Positions 47,955 through 58,171 of a DNA stretch of 64,000 nucleotides are shown here, piece after piece. Source of the stretch: Methanosalsum zhilinae DSM 4017 (lineage in GTDB: Archaea; Halobacteriota; Methanosarcinia; Methanosarcinales; Methanosarcinaceae); the NCBI RefSeq assembly GCF_000217995.1, contig NC_015676.1:1409708-1473707 (forward strand), given 5' to 3'. The notes below the pieces were generated by a model. It did not search any database and had not been told where the DNA came from. It saw nothing but the letters and a program-made list of their open reading frames with translations. The position numbers and the translations under genes were made by a program. The number at the start of each line of letters is the position of its first letter. The first letter of the stretch is position 1.

Positions 47955-49115
47955 ATGAAAACAAGAACCGTTATAGAAGGAAATACAAGGGTGGAGGTTC
48001 CATTATCTGAAGACAGTTCAGGTATTTCTTCACCTTCAACCGTTTTTTATAATCCTGAAATGGAGCTAAACAGAGATATCACCGTTGCCGCAACTCTTGC
48101 ATATGCCCTGACCATTTCAGATGAAAAAGGAATACCATTATCTGAAATAAAGTATATTGATGCCCTTTCAGCATCCGGGATCCGGGGTCTCAGGGTTGCG
48201 AATGAGACTGGAATCAATACAACATTAAATGACTGGAGCAATGAAGCCTATGAATTCATACTGAAAAATATCGAAATGAATGACCTTGCAGAAAGGGTCA
48301 TTGCAACACGAAAGAATGCTAATGTTGCCCTTCATGAAAATAAATATCACATAGTTGATCTGGATCCTTTCGGAACCCCTGCACCATTTCTAAATGCTGC
48401 TTCATCCTCCACAATTAGTTTTCTGGAAGTAACCGCTACAGATACGGCTCCACTATGCGGAGCACATCTTAAATCGGGGATAAGAAAATATTCATCCGTA
48501 CCTCTAAACAACGAGTATCACAGTGAAATGGGAATAAGGGTGCTAATCGGAAAGATTGTACGAGAATTTGCCAGCAATGACAAAGCCATCTATCCAGTTT
48601 TATCACATGCAACCAGACATTACCTGAGAATTTATGCAGAAGTCAGGCGTGGTGCTAAGAGGGCAGACCGGATGATGGAAAATATGGGGTTCATTGAGAA
48701 TTGTCAACATTGCGGATTCAGAGAGCCACTATACGGTCTTGCAGTACACTCGCAATATGAGTGTCCTTCATGCAAAAGCCCAATGAGCATAGCTGGCCCT
48801 CTATGGCTTGGGTCATTGCACAGCAGAGTGTTCTGCAATGGCGTTCTGGAACAAATAGATGCCCTTCAGCTGGGGAAAAAAGACGCTGCAAAAAAAATAA
48901 TTACACTTTGCAGGGAAGAGCTGGATATACCCATGTTCTATGACCAGCATGTAATGTGCAAACAGATAGGTATATCTGCCCCTGGTATGGATTCACTTAT
49001 CAATAAACTTCTTGAAAAGGGATTTAATGCATCCAGAACTCATTTTAGTGGGACTTCTTTCAAGACCAATGCCCCTGTAAATGACATAAAACAAATAATG
49101 CGATCACTGGATTGA
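47955..49115 (+). CDS. trm1: tRNA (guanine26-N2)-dimethyltransferase Trm1
   Basis: 386 residues. The SAM-binding loop DALSASGIRGLRVANE lies near residue 75, and DLDPFGTPAPFLNAA, the diagnostic Trm1 active-site segment, near 135. A C4 zinc finger follows (CQHCGF, then CPSC) near 255-275. Trm1 makes m2G26 and m2,2G26 in tRNA. The ATG lies just after a TTTTATATC TATA-like box, so the transcript is nearly leaderless. The regulator at 49218 follows about 100 bases later. Confidence 0.95.
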   Translation: MKTRTVIEGNTRVEVPLSEDSSGISSPSTVFYNPEMELNRDITVAATLAYALTISDEKGIPLSEIKYIDALSASGIRGLRVANETGINTTLNDWSNEAYEFILKNIEMNDLAERVIATRKNANVALHENKYHIVDLDPFGTPAPFLNAASSSTISFLEVTATDTAPLCGAHLKSGIRKYSSVPLNNEYHSEMGIRVLIGKIVREFASNDKAIYPVLSHATRHYLRIYAEVRRGAKRADRMMENMGFIENCQHCGFREPLYGLAVHSQYECPSCKSPMSIAGPLWLGSLHSRVFCNGVLEQIDALQLGKKDAAKKIITLCREELDIPMFYDQHVMCKQIGISAPGMDSLINKLLEKGFNASRTHFSGTSFKTNAPVNDIKQIMRSLD

Positions 49116-49217
49116 ATGAGCCTGCCATTAGCCATATAGTTATAGAAAAAAATATATAATAATGTATATGTTACTGAGTTATATTACTACATTAAGCTAA
49201 ATCCAGCGAGAATTACT

Positions 49218-49811
49218 ATGAGAAAGGAACATCCAGAACACCTTTTCTTACAGGAAAAACCCACTCTTGCATTACTGGCCATATGGTCATTCCAGAAAAC
49301 ATATGCATCAGTTATTGCAAAAGAGATAAATTCAACCTTTGCCCACACAACTAAAATACTATCAAAGATGGAAGATGCGGGTCTGGTAACTACCAGCATT
49401 GAAGGAAGAATAAAATACGTAGAACTCACCCTTCACGGACACCAGGTCGTTGATGCCCTGAAAAATTTGATACTGGTTCTGGAGAACAGGAACCCAGACC
49501 AGTATAATTTAACGGATGGGGGATCTGAAAGTCATATCTTTCAAGCTGAAAATAACGGACAGGTAATCAATAAAACCTTCAAGGGAAAGGTCAATCATCT
49601 GAGATTGAAAATCGAAAATATATATAAAGGACTACTTGAAAACGACGTAGACCCGGAAACCATAGCTCGCAAGCTGGGTCCATTTAAGAGAGATTTGCAG
49701 ATACTGGAACAGCAGATGGATACAGCAGACAATATTGATGAAATCGACCGCCTTTCCCTTATTGATGCTAAGAACCGACTGGAAGAAATGATCCGCAAAG
49801 ACAATAACTAA
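49218..49811 (+). CDS. MarR-like winged-helix regulator with coiled-coil tail
   Basis: 197 residues. The winged helix covers about residues 15-80 (ASVIAKEINSTFAHTTKILSKM, LVTTSIEGRIKYVELTLHG). The rest is charged and helical (LRLKIENIYKGLLENDVDPE, GPFKRDLQILEQQM), suggesting dimerisation. A DUF2110 gene follows 44 bases later and may be cotranscribed. Target and effector unknown. Confidence 0.8.
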   Translation: MRKEHPEHLFLQEKPTLALLAIWSFQKTYASVIAKEINSTFAHTTKILSKMEDAGLVTTSIEGRIKYVELTLHGHQVVDALKNLILVLENRNPDQYNLTDGGSESHIFQAENNGQVINKTFKGKVNHLRLKIENIYKGLLENDVDPETIARKLGPFKRDLQILEQQMDTADNIDEIDRLSLIDAKNRLEEMIRKDNN

Positions 49812-49855
49812 AGACCTCTACAAGCCAAATAAAATTACCAAAGGTATCTATTATT

Positions 49856-50557
49856 ATGAAAACTGTGACTATACTCCTCCACATATACGGAAATCGCGAA
49901 AGGGCAATACATTCTGCTGAAACACTTCTTCAAAATGATCTTAATGGACTGGAAGTATCATTTTCAGTAACTGAAGACAAAAATGGATGGACACATCTGG
50001 AGTTGTCAGGAGAAGATGAAGAGTTTGCTGTGAACCTGTTGGTAAAAAAGTACGGGCAACCAGCAAAAAAGGCAGAAACTGATAAATCATACCGGGGATA
50101 CGTTAAATCTGTTGAGGATGATGGAATTATCGTAAATATCGGGACACATGTCAGAATTGGCCCTGAAGAACTTAAGTCACTGGGAACCGGTACAGTTAAA
50201 CAGAAAGCATCACGCTTTTCAATCATACCACATCTACCGGTATCGATCAAAATTATTCAAAAAAACAGTAGTACCGGATTGGCTTCGCCTACAAAGGAGC
50301 AGGAAGATGTGTGGTGGACATGGAAAAAATCAATTTCTGACAGGGTTATTGTTAATTCCGTAACTCGCTCTCAACTAAAAGCTGCCATTAAGAAAACAGG
50401 ACATGAGCGCGACATTTATGGAATTGAAAGAATAGGTTTAATGGAACATGCAGTTGTATGCCGGGAAAATACCGATGGTCCAGGTATTGTTTCAGAGATT
50501 GGTCCATTGCTGGATGCAGACATCGGAGTGATAATCGGTTCCGGAACGGCCAGATAA
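49856..50557 (+). CDS. DUF2110 family archaeal protein
   Basis: 233 residues. GYVKSVEDDGIIVNIGTHVRIGPEEL around residue 85-110 reads like an S1/OB-type beta barrel, and a later helical part has SRSQLK-like TRSQLKAAIKKTGHERDIYGIERIGLMEHAVVC. DUF2110 is restricted to archaea and may bind RNA; no function is proven. It follows a winged-helix regulator in the same direction. Confidence 0.8.
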   Translation: MKTVTILLHIYGNRERAIHSAETLLQNDLNGLEVSFSVTEDKNGWTHLELSGEDEEFAVNLLVKKYGQPAKKAETDKSYRGYVKSVEDDGIIVNIGTHVRIGPEELKSLGTGTVKQKASRFSIIPHLPVSIKIIQKNSSTGLASPTKEQEDVWWTWKKSISDRVIVNSVTRSQLKAAIKKTGHERDIYGIERIGLMEHAVVCRENTDGPGIVSEIGPLLDADIGVIIGSGTAR

Positions 50558-50676
50558 ACAATTCAACTTTTGAAACAGGAGTCTCCTTTAGTAATGGAAG
50601 GGTAGTTGACTTATTGTAAAACTATAATATAGATCCTGGAAATTTTATCTAAAAGAATAATCTTCAGCGGGCCGGC

Positions 50677-51429
50677 TTAAAGGGTAAAATCGGGACATAC
50701 CAAAAACAAACAATGGTCATGACCTGTGCCACAACACTCAATTTCCCTTACTTTCAACTTTTTATTTAAGCTTTCAAAGAAAATTCCTTCAAAAATACCT
50801 TCTTCAAAAAAGCACAGTTTTCTATTCACACGGGGCATTGTCCTGCATCCAAAACAGTCACTAATTATCAATTGTACAGGATCACCATCAACCATTGAAA
50901 GGTTCCCCAGTCCATTTTCCTTCCAGAAGAGAGCTATTTCTTCTAGCAGATCATAAAAGTTAGAGGATTTGAAATTCAAAGCAATATGCCTTCCAATATC
51001 AGATCCAATCTTTCTTGATATTGGCCTGTGATTAATTCCGTATGCTTCAAATCCAAATCGCAATGCATGGAAAATAGATATGAAAAAATCGTTTTCACAG
51101 ATAAGATCTTTTGAAAAATTATGCAGCACACACTGGTAATGTTTGATCATAGGCTCCTGAGAATGAGCCATGCAGTGGGATTTTAATACATATATTTTTT
51201 TTCTACGGTCATTTGAATCAGGTTTTTCTTCTACCAGATTGCAGGAGTTTAGATCTTTCAGATGCACCGAAACCGTAGATTTTGCTTTTCCTGTATATTT
51301 AACAAGTTCCTCAAAGGTTTTTGGGCCATCCTTTAAGAATTCTAATATCTGTAACTTCACTGCTCCGTTTAATGCAATGAATCCATCAACAGTCGAAAAC
51401 AGTGCAGTATAATCCGGTGAGTGCGACAT
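50677..51429 (-). CDS. msvR: MsvR-type ArsR/V4R redox regulator
   Basis: 250 residues. An ArsR-type winged helix spans about residues 20-90 (LNGAVKLQILEFLKDGPKTF, KAKSTVSVHLKDL), and a V4R domain spans about 115-245 with cysteines at ISDCFGCRTM and in REIECCGTGHDHC. MsvR proteins are methanogen-specific repressors that sense redox state through such V4R cysteines. The gene has an A/T-rich divergent promoter region shared with the taw2 gene (51430-51516), where autoregulation is likely. Assignment of the MsvR subfamily rests on this cysteine pattern. Confidence 0.8.
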   Translation of the reverse strand: MSHSPDYTALFSTVDGFIALNGAVKLQILEFLKDGPKTFEELVKYTGKAKSTVSVHLKDLNSCNLVEEKPDSNDRRKKIYVLKSHCMAHSQEPMIKHYQCVLHNFSKDLICENDFFISIFHALRFGFEAYGINHRPISRKIGSDIGRHIALNFKSSNFYDLLEEIALFWKENGLGNLSMVDGDPVQLIISDCFGCRTMPRVNRKLCFFEEGIFEGIFFESLNKKLKVREIECCGTGHDHCLFLVCPDFTL

Positions 51430-51516
51430 TAATTGAATAATGGTTCAATAGATATATAAAAGTTCGTAGATAAACGAATATTTAAATGTGATTAACGCTT
51501 ATACCAGACTCCACCA

Positions 51517-52563
51517 ATGTATGAGATAAAACCAGAATATCATCAAAATAAGGCAATCCGGGTACCTCTGAAAAGCGCAGAAGTTGTGAGGAAAATGCTT
51601 CTGGAATGTAACCTAATTGATAGGTCCAGAAAGATTCAGGTAAAAGATATCAATAATGAAAGAATACTGGAAATTCCTGTCAAAGGAGATGTAGAAGGAT
51701 ACATTACAGTTGAACAGGACGAGCCAGAGCATTACTTCCAGAAAATCTCACTTAAGGATAGATTGGATGGAGAACTGGAAGAACATGAACTACAGCTCCT
51801 GCCATCAGGCTGGCAGATTATAGGAGACATTATTATAGTGAACATCCCTGAAAAAATATGGGATAAAAAATATCTGATTGCTGCATCTCTACTTGATATG
51901 TATCCCAATTGTAAAACGGTTATGCAGGATCACGGAATCAAAGGTCAGTATAGAACACCTGATAGAGAGATTATTGTCGGATCATGTACAGAAACTGTCC
52001 ACAAAGAGAACGGCTGCTTATTTAAGATGGACGCTACAAAGGTCATGTTTTCTAAAGGAAATATGGCTGAAAGAACTTTGATGTCTGCATACGGCGATGA
52101 TGAAACTGTTGTGGATATGTTTGCCGGAATCGGTTATTTTACCATTCCTATAGCCACACATGCAAACCCAGAAAAAATCGTATCAATTGAAATGAACCCT
52201 ATGGCCTACGAATATCTTCTTAAAAATATAAAATTGAATCATGCAGAAAATATTGTTGAACCCCGAAATGGTGATTGTATGGATGTTACACCAGAGGGAA
52301 TAGCTGACAGAGTGATCATGGGGTATGTGGGTACTACTCACAAATATTTAAAGCCTGCAATAAATGCAGTTAAAAGCGAAGGAGGAGTCCTTCACTACCA
52401 TGAAACTGTTCCTGAGGACCTGATATATAAAAGACCATTTGAGAGAATTGAAAATGCTGCCCGGGGAAGTGGTAGATATGCTGAAATTCTGGAACTGCGA
52501 AAAATAAAAAAATATTCTCCCGGGGTATGGCATGTGGTTGTTGATGCCGCCATTAAAGATTGA
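51517..52563 (+). CDS. taw2: tRNA(Phe) wyosine pathway ACP transferase Taw2 (TYW2/Trm5 superfamily)
   Basis: 348 residues. The N-terminal part has a D1/D2-like layout (ALKIQVKDI-type strands, then GDIIIVNIPE near 110). The SAM-binding FAGIGYFTIPIA lies near residue 205 and SIEMNPMAYEYL near 227. The later segment DRVIMGYVGTTHKYL and the LHYHE motif resemble Taw2, the enzyme that adds a 3-amino-3-carboxypropyl group to 4-demethylwyosine at G37; Trm5 methyltransferases usually show an NLP-type motif there. A Trm5 identity cannot be excluded. It is divergent to msvR and convergent with mch. Confidence 0.8.
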   Translation: MYEIKPEYHQNKAIRVPLKSAEVVRKMLLECNLIDRSRKIQVKDINNERILEIPVKGDVEGYITVEQDEPEHYFQKISLKDRLDGELEEHELQLLPSGWQIIGDIIIVNIPEKIWDKKYLIAASLLDMYPNCKTVMQDHGIKGQYRTPDREIIVGSCTETVHKENGCLFKMDATKVMFSKGNMAERTLMSAYGDDETVVDMFAGIGYFTIPIATHANPEKIVSIEMNPMAYEYLLKNIKLNHAENIVEPRNGDCMDVTPEGIADRVIMGYVGTTHKYLKPAINAVKSEGGVLHYHETVPEDLIYKRPFERIENAARGSGRYAEILELRKIKKYSPGVWHVVVDAAIKD

Positions 52564-52583
52564 GCAGCCCGATAAAAAAATAT

Positions 52584-52602
52584 ACCACCATCATATGGTG
52601 GT
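52584..52602. terminator. Shared hairpin between convergent taw2 and mch
   Basis: ACCACCA-TCATA-TGGTGGT forms a perfect 7-bp stem, flanked by A- and T-rich runs on both sides, halfway between the two convergent stops. A bidirectional terminator is likely. Confidence 0.65.
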
Positions 52603-52617
52603 TGGTATATCTGTGGA

Positions 52618-53580
52618 TCACAGAGATTCGATTCCAAAGGATTCAAGCAAAATATCAGGATTGATCTTTCCACTGGTAAATGTCTTCTGGCTTGCCAGAT
52701 CATTTACAGTGATTTTAGCCGGAGCAAACATTCCTGCATCCACTTTGAAAAAGTCAAAATCCGCCTCTTTAAATGTTGTATAGAACGGCTTACCATAGTC
52801 CTTTGATGTTACCGATGGAGTCTTCTGGACAAAATCCTTCAGTTTTTCAGTATCTTCATATTCTACAGTATAATAGGTCTCACCACAGTAAATAACACAG
52901 TCATTGGTGGATCCCATACATTTAGTATCATCACCTACTATTGGTGCTATTGGAGCAACTCCAAACCCACTTTTAATGCTATTTATATCAAATCCTATAG
53001 ATTCGAGCTTGTGGATGCCGGTTTCAACAACACGTGCTGATATCTGTACCGAGCCTGCTATTGATGCTGTAGGTGCCACTGCTATGAATACATTTTCAGG
53101 ATCCACACTGCAATGTTTTGCTATATACTCAACCACTTCTTCATTGGGAATCTTGTTTGATTCCATAACCAGGACTGCTGCAGAAAAGTCGTCCTTGTAA
53201 TCAATTTCTTCATATAGTTCTTTTGGCTTGAGTCCAAGGGATCGGGCCGGTCCTGAACCCATTCCAAAATATTTCCCAACTGATATCCGCCATCCTGCAT
53301 ACTGGGATGCCATACAGGCTATTGTTGGAAGATCTGTAGCTACCTGGATTGCCGGTACAGGAATACCATTTAGATCAAATTTTGTATAATTTATATCTGC
53401 AAGATCTGCAAGGCACAGGCGTGAAAGATACATACCTGCATCATATCCACCTTCCGCATTCACACCACAATCTATAACGATCGCTCCGTTTTCAAGTTCC
53501 TGTGACTCAACTTTAAGTTCTTCTTCCCAGTCGAGCATTTCATCTATTATATAAAGTCCCTTTTCATTGACACTTACCAT
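52618..53580 (-). CDS. mch: Methenyltetrahydromethanopterin cyclohydrolase
   Basis: 320 residues, the normal length. Family features include [20 protein letters not shown] near residue 33, [11 protein letters not shown] near 88, [12 protein letters not shown] near 103, and [18 protein letters not shown] near 170. Mch converts N5,N10-methenyl-H4MPT to N5-formyl-H4MPT in the cytoplasm, a core step of the methanogenic C1 pathway (run in reverse by methylotrophs to oxidise methyl groups to CO2). The gene stands alone with a ribosome site GGTTAACC upstream and shares a terminator with taw2. It is among the strongest taxonomic clues in the window. Confidence 0.97.
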   Translation of the reverse strand: MVSVNEKGLYIIDEMLDWEEELKVESQELENGAIVIDCGVNAEGGYDAGMYLSRLCLADLADINYTKFDLNGIPVPAIQVATDLPTIACMASQYAGWRISVGKYFGMGSGPARSLGLKPKELYEEIDYKDDFSAAVLVMESNKIPNEEVVEYIAKHCSVDPENVFIAVAPTASIAGSVQISARVVETGIHKLESIGFDINSIKSGFGVAPIAPIVGDDTKCMGSTNDCVIYCGETYYTVEYEDTEKLKDFVQKTPSVTSKDYGKPFYTTFKEADFDFFKVDAGMFAPAKITVNDLASQKTFTSGKINPDILLESFGIESL

Positions 53581-53867
53581 GGTTAACCATCCTGATATTA
53601 TCTAATTGCCTTTGAATTGATAGATTAGGATATATAATTGACGATTTTTTTTGAATAAGAACAGCTTGTTCCATAAACAAAAAAATGGTTTGTGTATAAT
53701 TGAAATTACCATAACCTCTAATTAATCATTAAGTTTTTACTGATTCAGATAAAATTATCAACTCTGAACCTGAGCAGATATTTGTAGAAACCGAATTTGC
53801 ATAATATTCAGGAAACTTTAACAAATTTAGATACATTTCCACAAAATATTCATTTCAAAAGGAGCTG

Positions 53868-54566
53868 ATGCAAATGAAGGATATTACAAAGTCTTTGATA
53901 GATAATGCCTTTGCCTCAGGAGTTGATTTTATTGGTATTACAGACCCTTCCTGTTTTGAAAAAAAAGATTACACCGGGAACAGGCCGCAGGATGTAATGC
54001 CGGATTTGAAATCGGTTGTTATTCTGGGCGTGGCTGTACCAAAGGGATCTTTTAATACTCTACCAGAAGGCAGAGCTGAATACACTAATACACTTCTGGC
54101 AGCAACTGCGACCCTGAGAATTGTTGCATATCGTCTTGCCCGGTTAATTGAAAGTAAAGGATACATGGCAACAATCTCTCCGAGTGAAGGAAGCGAGTTT
54201 GGGTACTGGTATGCAGACCGCCGAACCCTTAAAGCAAATTTTTCTTTCAAATACGCTGCTTATCATGCAGGACTGGGAAATTTTGGTATGAACCATCTTC
54301 TCATCACAGAGGATTTTGGACCTAAAGTGCGTATGACTGCACTGCTTACAGATGCACCTCTTGAAAGTGGAACAGCAGAGCTACCCTTCATAAATCAGGA
54401 GTGCAAAAACTGTATGAAATGCATAGAAATATGTCCTGCCAAAGCCCTTACATCAGAAGGAACAATTCACAGAGAAAGATGTGCAGAATATATGTTTAAT
54501 GAACTTGGTGGACTACGTTGCGGTCTCTGCATAAAAATATGTCCACTTGAAAACATCAAACAATGA
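53868..54566 (+). CDS. QueG-like [4Fe-4S] ferredoxin-domain protein
   Basis: 232 residues. The N-terminal 160 residues resemble the epoxyqueuosine-reductase fold (VVILGVAVPKGS, YWYADRRTLKANFSFKYAAYHAGLGNFGMNHLL). Two cluster motifs follow: CKNCMKCIEICPAKAL and CGLCIKICP, preceded by a lone C in HRERCAEYM. Shorter than QueG and lacking its C-terminal HEAT-like domain, it is likely one of the uncharacterised archaeal relatives, possibly linked to corrinoid reduction or electron transfer. An in-frame ATG at 53874 gives better spacing from AAGGAG. The upstream gap of 280 bases shows no gene. Confidence 0.8.
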   Translation: MQMKDITKSLIDNAFASGVDFIGITDPSCFEKKDYTGNRPQDVMPDLKSVVILGVAVPKGSFNTLPEGRAEYTNTLLAATATLRIVAYRLARLIESKGYMATISPSEGSEFGYWYADRRTLKANFSFKYAAYHAGLGNFGMNHLLITEDFGPKVRMTALLTDAPLESGTAELPFINQECKNCMKCIEICPAKALTSEGTIHRERCAEYMFNELGGLRCGLCIKICPLENIKQ

Positions 54567-54596
54567 AAAGAGCACTTTTATGAAAAGCTCAATCCC

Positions 54597-55211
54597 TTAT
54601 AGTTTTATTGACAGAAGTTCAGGTTTAACTTTTGCAATATATAGAACAACAGAACCGGTAAGGATACCTTCTATCAGTATAAGGGGTAGATGTGCCACAA
54701 CTGTAACTTTCGCAAGACCAAAGAACTCTGATCCCATCAATATCAGTACCATTACTGTAAAAAGAGCTGACAGACCTATTGCAAGTCCCCCACAAACTAA
54801 TCCAAGAATCTTTACTGATACTCCGTCTTTATATCCCCTTTTGAAGATATAATACACTATTATCGAAGGTATCCCTAAAAGAGCTGCATTGATTCCCAGG
54901 GTAGTGATCCCACCGTGCTGGAAAATGAATGCTTGAAGAATAAGTCCAATAAACATCGAAATGTATGCAATTGGACCAAGTACAATTCCCATAAGTCCAT
55001 TAAGCATAGGATGAGCACTTGTAGGACCCAGCGGAAGATGAATCAGGGATACAACAAAAAATGCAGCTGTCATGATTGAAAATTTAGGAATTTCTTCCGC
55101 TATGTTGGCGTTACTCATTTTCAATCTGAATATCAGGAGCAGGAACACAATAGTAATCGCCCAGCCTGCTGCAATAATGGGTGCGGATAGTACACCATCT
55201 GATATATGCAT
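54597..55211 (-). CDS. cbiM: Cobalt transport protein CbiM (ECF substrate-binding component)
   Basis: 204 residues from the ATG at 55211, which opens MHISDGVLSAPI, the N-terminus that binds cobalt in CbiM/NikM proteins; upstream in-frame starts extend it without a ribosome site. Six hydrophobic segments and LPLGPTSAHPMLNGLMGIVLGP match the family. CbiM captures Co2+ for the CbiQ/CbiO energy-coupling module; those genes are not in the window. Methanogens need cobalt for corrinoid methyltransferases. Nickel (NikM) specificity is the alternative. Confidence 0.9.
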   Translation of the reverse strand: MHISDGVLSAPIIAAGWAITIVFLLLIFRLKMSNANIAEEIPKFSIMTAAFFVVSLIHLPLGPTSAHPMLNGLMGIVLGPIAYISMFIGLILQAFIFQHGGITTLGINAALLGIPSIIVYYIFKRGYKDGVSVKILGLVCGGLAIGLSALFTVMVLILMGSEFFGLAKVTVVAHLPLILIEGILTGSVVLYIAKVKPELLSIKL

Positions 55212-55418
55212 ACCTATTCCTCTTTTTGGCAATAAACAATTCAATTATTTAGTTGAGGAACTTTATATAAATAATTTCTATTATGGGAAATATATATTAT
55301 CTATAGAGATTAGAACGTGAACATCATAAAAATAACTTGGATCCTCTCCATTAAAGGGCGGGGATCAATACATCAGGGTCATATTCAGTATAGAATATAT
55401 TACAAGCTTTATGGGTAA

Positions 55419-56123
55419 TCACACTTTAGTATGATTCATACATTTGATTATCGATATCAAGTCTATAATATCGGTAAGAACATGATCTGGTTGAAGCAAC
55501 ACATCATAACTACTGTTTTTATCCCCATATGCAGCATATGCGGTTAGCATCCCGATTTTCTTTGCAGGCTCAATGTCACGCCTGATACTGTCACCTACGA
55601 ACATTACTTCCCGGGGTAAAAAATTAAATTCATCAAGTGCATAGCGAAAAACCTCCGGATCAGGCTTTTTAGCTCCGGATATATCACGGGTAATGACCTT
55701 ATCGATCAGATCACATATTCCAGCTTTCTTCAGTCTTTTGAGAGCGTTTTTTTTATAAGCATCAGTAACTATTGCAATTGAAATGTCCATCATTTTCAGA
55801 GATTCAAGCGTTTCAATGACATTTGGATACAGCCGGATGTTATCAATTGTTACCTTCCCATATATCTCACAGCATTTTACATATAGTGATTCTGAAAAAA
55901 TTCCTTTATCCACCATATAGTCATGGATATTGCCATGGTGTTCAAAATGATATTTCCTCCTTAAAAAATAATTGAACATATCTTCAGGATTACCGCAGCC
56001 TATATGATCGATCATATGTTCACAGGCAACCAACTTAGCTTCAACAAAATCAAAAAGTGTATTATCCATATCAAAATATACACCTCTTGGAGCTCTATCC
56101 CTGGAGTTTAGTTCTTGCTGCAT
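55419..56123 (-). CDS. HAD-superfamily phosphatase
   Basis: 234 residues from the ATG at 56123, behind GGAAAGG, 29 bases after the MFS gene's stop. HAD motifs: YFDMDNTLFDF (nucleophile Asp) near residue 16, VTDAY near 115, then KKPDPEVFRYAL with the lysine, and MFVGDSIRRDIEPAKKIG with the acidic pair near 195. It resembles the phosphoglycolate-phosphatase/YjjG branch. Substrate unknown; it is probably cotranscribed with the MFS exporter upstream. Confidence 0.85.
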   Translation of the reverse strand: MQQELNSRDRAPRGVYFDMDNTLFDFVEAKLVACEHMIDHIGCGNPEDMFNYFLRRKYHFEHHGNIHDYMVDKGIFSESLYVKCCEIYGKVTIDNIRLYPNVIETLESLKMMDISIAIVTDAYKKNALKRLKKAGICDLIDKVITRDISGAKKPDPEVFRYALDEFNFLPREVMFVGDSIRRDIEPAKKIGMLTAYAAYGDKNSSYDVLLQPDHVLTDIIDLISIIKCMNHTKV

Positions 56124-56151
56124 ATATATCAAAACCTTTCCAGATAAATGA

Positions 56152-57459
56152 TTACACTTTTTTGCAGGGTTCATTAAAAGATATCATCCTGAAAGATAAA
56201 ACAAACACACAATATATTATTATCGCTGAAATAAGAAATGCTGCAGACCCAGCTAATTCGTACAGCAGTCCACCAGCTATAAGGCCTGATATACTGGCAA
56301 TGCTCATGATACCGGTAGATGTACCCTGTACAGCTCCCTGATACCTGTTACCTGCCAGTGTGGATAGGATTGAAAGGACTGAAGGCCACATAAGTCCATT
56401 ACCGGCTGCAAAGAAGATCAGCGCCACATAGGTAAGGATTATTTCTCCAGGGTAGAGCAGCAAAAAATTAATACCTAATATAAAACTGCCTGCAACCGCC
56501 AGAATGCCTTCCGAATATTTTTTTGAGATCCTGCTAAGAATTGGCCCCTCCACAGTGGCCATCATGAGGCTGAGCAGTGAAAAGTATATTCCAAGGTTTA
56601 CCATATCCCATTGAAGAACCTCGATTGCATGTACCGGAAAAGATGTGTAGTATATATTAAATCCAAGAAATATCAGGAAGTAAATAAGGAACATATACGG
56701 GATATGGTCTAATTTCATCACATCAGCGAACATGATCCTGTTAACCTGTCTGCCTGAAGTACATTCTCTAATTTCCAGTCCCATTGCATTCCTGAAATCC
56801 TTTTTCTGGGGAATATCATTAATCACACATTTTCTGGACTCAGGAAGTAGCAGGGCTATAAGAAGTATCCCAACAAAAGATATTATCACAGCCGCCAGCA
56901 CAGGTAGTATTTCCGCATAAACAGTAATACTCAATATTCCCGCTATTGCAGGACCCGCAATAAATCCAAGATTGGTAGAAACAGACATTTTACCAAAGCT
57001 TTCATTTCTCTTTGATTCAGGTGTGATATCAGCAAGATAAGCATTGGCTACTGATACATTACCTCCGGTGATTCCATCCAGAGAACGAGCAACAAAAAGC
57101 AGTATAAGAGGAACAGTGATTACAAAGCTGCCTAAATATTCTGAATCAACGTTCGATATAGCAACAACAGGTATAACAAGAGCTACAAGGAATATCATCC
57201 ATGAGATAAAGGTCCCAACCTGGCTTATCAATAATATTTTCCGTCTACCATATATATCAGACCATCTTCCCAGCAATGGTGCTCCTATAAGCTGAAATGC
57301 TGGATACATAGCAGCTATCAGACCATAGATTATAGCATTTCCTCCAAAGGCCTCTACCAGAAATACCAGAAAAGGAAGAACAAGACTAAAGCCCAGGGTA
57401 CCTATAAAATTTACAAGAAGTATAGGATATAAAGACATTCTGAACTTATCTGATAACAT
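56152..57459 (-). CDS. Major facilitator superfamily transporter
   Basis: About 435 residues from ATG 57459 (TTG 57474 upstream is weaker). Twelve hydrophobic segments, LLGRWSDIYGRRKILLISQ near residue 65 is the classic MFS loop motif A, and SLDGITGGNVSVANAYLADITPESKR is the loop 4-5 pattern of TetA-like drug exporters. Likely a proton-driven efflux protein of the DHA1 type; substrate unknown. Its own stop is followed closely by the HAD gene. Confidence 0.9.
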   Translation of the reverse strand: MLSDKFRMSLYPILLVNFIGTLGFSLVLPFLVFLVEAFGGNAIIYGLIAAMYPAFQLIGAPLLGRWSDIYGRRKILLISQVGTFISWMIFLVALVIPVVAISNVDSEYLGSFVITVPLILLFVARSLDGITGGNVSVANAYLADITPESKRNESFGKMSVSTNLGFIAGPAIAGILSITVYAEILPVLAAVIISFVGILLIALLLPESRKCVINDIPQKKDFRNAMGLEIRECTSGRQVNRIMFADVMKLDHIPYMFLIYFLIFLGFNIYYTSFPVHAIEVLQWDMVNLGIYFSLLSLMMATVEGPILSRISKKYSEGILAVAGSFILGINFLLLYPGEIILTYVALIFFAAGNGLMWPSVLSILSTLAGNRYQGAVQGTSTGIMSIASISGLIAGGLLYELAGSAAFLISAIIIYCVFVLSFRMISFNEPCKKV

Positions 57460-57709
57460 TATTTCACGGATCAATTTTATACAAGTTCTATTTTTTATAT
57501 GTGAGGAATCTCAAATTAGCCCAAAGAATTCTTTTTTAAAAAAATAATATTTACCGATGGTTTCCAGTAAAAAAATTGACCCGTGTATCCGGGCTTTAAA
57601 AATATTGATTAACCGACCTTTTGGGCGATTACTATAATGAAGGAATCAATAGAACTATGAAAAAAATAGAAGCAAAAATGCTCCACATCTATTGTACAGA
57701 CAGATATTT

Positions 57710-58126
57710 TCAGATCTTCGGTACAACCATAACAGGTTTTTTTGAATGACGGACGACGTTTTCAGCTACACTCCCCAGCATAAACCTCTTTATACCAGAC
57801 ATGCCCTTTGTACCCATGACTATCAGATCAGCATCTTTTTTTTGTGCATAGTCAATTAGCATTTCTGCTGGGTTTCCTATTAAAATGACTCCTTCAACAC
57901 TGACATTCTCTTTATTTCCCTTTTCTTCAACATAACCAACTATTTTTTCTGCCTCATCCCTGAGCTCAGAGTCAACTTCAGTTTCCCAGGCAGCATGAAT
58001 TACATGTACTGCATCTACTGAAGCCCCCATGGACCCGGCTATTTTAATACCAGTTTCCACAGCATATTTAGAATTATCTGAACCATCTGTTGCAATTACT
58101 ATTTTTTTAAAAAATGATTTTTCCAT
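57710..58126 (-). CDS. Universal stress protein (UspA family)
   Basis: 138 residues. IVIATDGSDNSKYAVE at the start and VMGTKGMSGIKRFMLGSVAE followed by KPVMVVPKI at the end are the UspA motifs; the G-x2-G-x9-GS pattern is that of ATP-binding members. A cytoplasmic dimer. It is followed upstream by the broken GYD gene in the same direction. Confidence 0.95.
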   Translation of the reverse strand: MEKSFFKKIVIATDGSDNSKYAVETGIKIAGSMGASVDAVHVIHAAWETEVDSELRDEAEKIVGYVEEKGNKENVSVEGVILIGNPAEMLIDYAQKKDADLIVMGTKGMSGIKRFMLGSVAENVVRHSKKPVMVVPKI

Positions 58127-58171
58127 AATCTTGTCCCTCAGAGTTTTAGGTTTAAAAGTATTGTACAGATT

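Noticed and set aside
54567-54596. Hairpin terminator between the QueG-like gene and cbiM
   Set aside because: Only a short imperfect GAAAAG/CTTTT pairing is visible.
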